This document shows positions 6,882 through 7,252 of a stretch of 7,252 nucleotides of DNA, in pieces. The first letter of the stretch is position 1. Each line of letters begins with the position of its first letter. Both the position numbers and the translations under genes were made by a program. The notes under the pieces were generated by a model that saw nothing but the letters and a program-made list of their open reading frames with translations, made no database searches and was not told where the DNA came from. This DNA is from Actinomycetota bacterium (GTDB lineage Bacteria > Actinomycetota > Humimicrobiia > Humimicrobiales > Humimicrobiaceae), in assembly GCA_018399435.1 (NCBI GenBank), contig JAGYOJ010000075.1, positions 1 to 7,252 of the forward strand, read 5' to 3'.

Positions 6882-7252
6882 CTATCTTTCACATTTTAAT
6901 ATTACTTCGAAATTTTTATGGGTCTTGCTAACAATTTCTAATGCTGAAGTCAGTTTTGAAGCTGCCTCCATGAAAATATTCAATTTTTCATTTTCTTCAA
7001 GGAAGGCTAAATCTTTACCCTCATATATTTTCGTTTGGCATACAACTTTAGTTTTTGGGTTAAATTCTTTATCATAAACACATTCTATAAATTTGGTATC
7101 ATCATTTGTTTCTATGTAATTACAAGGAGCATCAATGGTTACTTTTATTCTATCTTTTTTGCCACAATGGGCAATTTCTTCAATCATGAAAGTAGTTATA
7201 TTGCCTCCAGGGTGGGTAGTTATAAATGCTACTGGATATTTTGTGTTACCTC
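6882..7252 (-). CDS. Small hypothetical protein, N-terminus beyond the window edge
   Basis: I do not securely recognise this protein. The frame is open to the right edge, giving 122 residues. An ATG at 7187 exists, but the frame continues upstream through PVAFITTHPGGNITTF (7188-7235), which reads like protein and joins smoothly to MIEEIAHCGKKDRIKVTID, and there is no ribosome site before 7187; the true start is therefore probably just outside the window. Visible features: no signal peptide or membrane segment, five Cys residues (in AHCGK, APCNY, IECVY, VVCQT, LKCER), alternating beta-like stretches and a C-terminal helix-like segment KLTSALEIVSKTH. The layout (PG turn, then beta strand, then a PCN-type Cys) loosely recalls small clostridial DUF proteins such as DUF6951, from memory and with low certainty. 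The VOC gene is downstream on the same strand after 199 bases, too far to assume one operon. Confidence 0.75.
   Translation of the reverse strand, partial: GNTKYPVAFITTHPGGNITTFMIEEIAHCGKKDRIKVTIDAPCNYIETNDDTKFIECVYDKEFNPKTKVVCQTKIYEGKDLAFLEENEKLNIFMEAASKLTSALEIVSKTHKNFEVILKCER

Noticed and set aside
6683..6892. 70-residue N-terminal extension of the VOC protein
   Set aside because: It lacks family similarity and ends in Lys/Gly residues encoded by the G-rich ribosome site of the true start at 6682.
1..7252. CRISPR array, tRNA, rRNA or insertion sequence
   Set aside because: I saw no regularly spaced direct repeats, no cloverleaf-like sequence, and no transposase or terminal inverted repeats.

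Overview
The window is AT-rich DNA with strong Shine-Dalgarno sites, standard stop codons and bacterial-type genes. It looks like a low-GC anaerobe, such as a clostridial or halanaerobial Firmicute or an Atribacterota-like lineage. The gene families suggest this, but no marker gene is present to prove it.

Region 1 (about 1-4370, all on the minus strand) is a carbohydrate-utilisation operon. Reading in transcription order, it holds a LacI-family repressor (4315 to 3281), an AGE-superfamily sugar isomerase/epimerase (3220 to 2030), a uroporphyrinogen-decarboxylase-like COG0407 protein (2013 to 769), and the start of an RbsA/MglA-type sugar ABC transporter ATPase that runs off the left edge (748 to <1). 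The gaps are short (60, 16 and 20 bases) and three of the four genes have good ribosome binding sites, so one transcript is likely. The LacI start is at 4315; an in-frame extension to 4444 crosses the promoter/operator area and is not real coding sequence. A candidate LacI-type operator with a central CG lies at 4351-4364.

Region 2 (about 4586-5847, plus strand) has no intact gene but is not empty. Read with frame changes it is a decayed lipoprotein gene: a hydrophobic leader, a Cys-Ser-Lys-Ser lipobox-like segment, a Glu/Lys-rich linker, an Ig-like repeat, a PKD-like repeat, a possible carboxypeptidase-regulatory-like beta domain, and a short C-terminal tail. It carries many stops and frameshifts, so it is annotated as a pseudogene.

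Region 3 (5848-6301) is AT-rich with no gene. On the minus strand around 5950-6030 there is a faint, doubtful resemblance to a LacI-type helix-turn-helix.

Region 4 (6302-7252, minus strand) holds a 126-residue VOC (glyoxalase/bleomycin-resistance fold) protein and, 199 bases upstream of it, the C-terminal 122 residues of a small hypothetical protein whose start lies beyond the right edge.

The operon's likely job is to sense a sugar through LacI, import it through the ABC system and isomerise it with the AGE enzyme. The COG0407 protein has the zinc-ligand pattern of the MtaA/CmuA methyltransferase branch and is the least understood member. No clearly new system is proven here; that gene in this context, and the decayed surface lipoprotein, are the two points most worth following.
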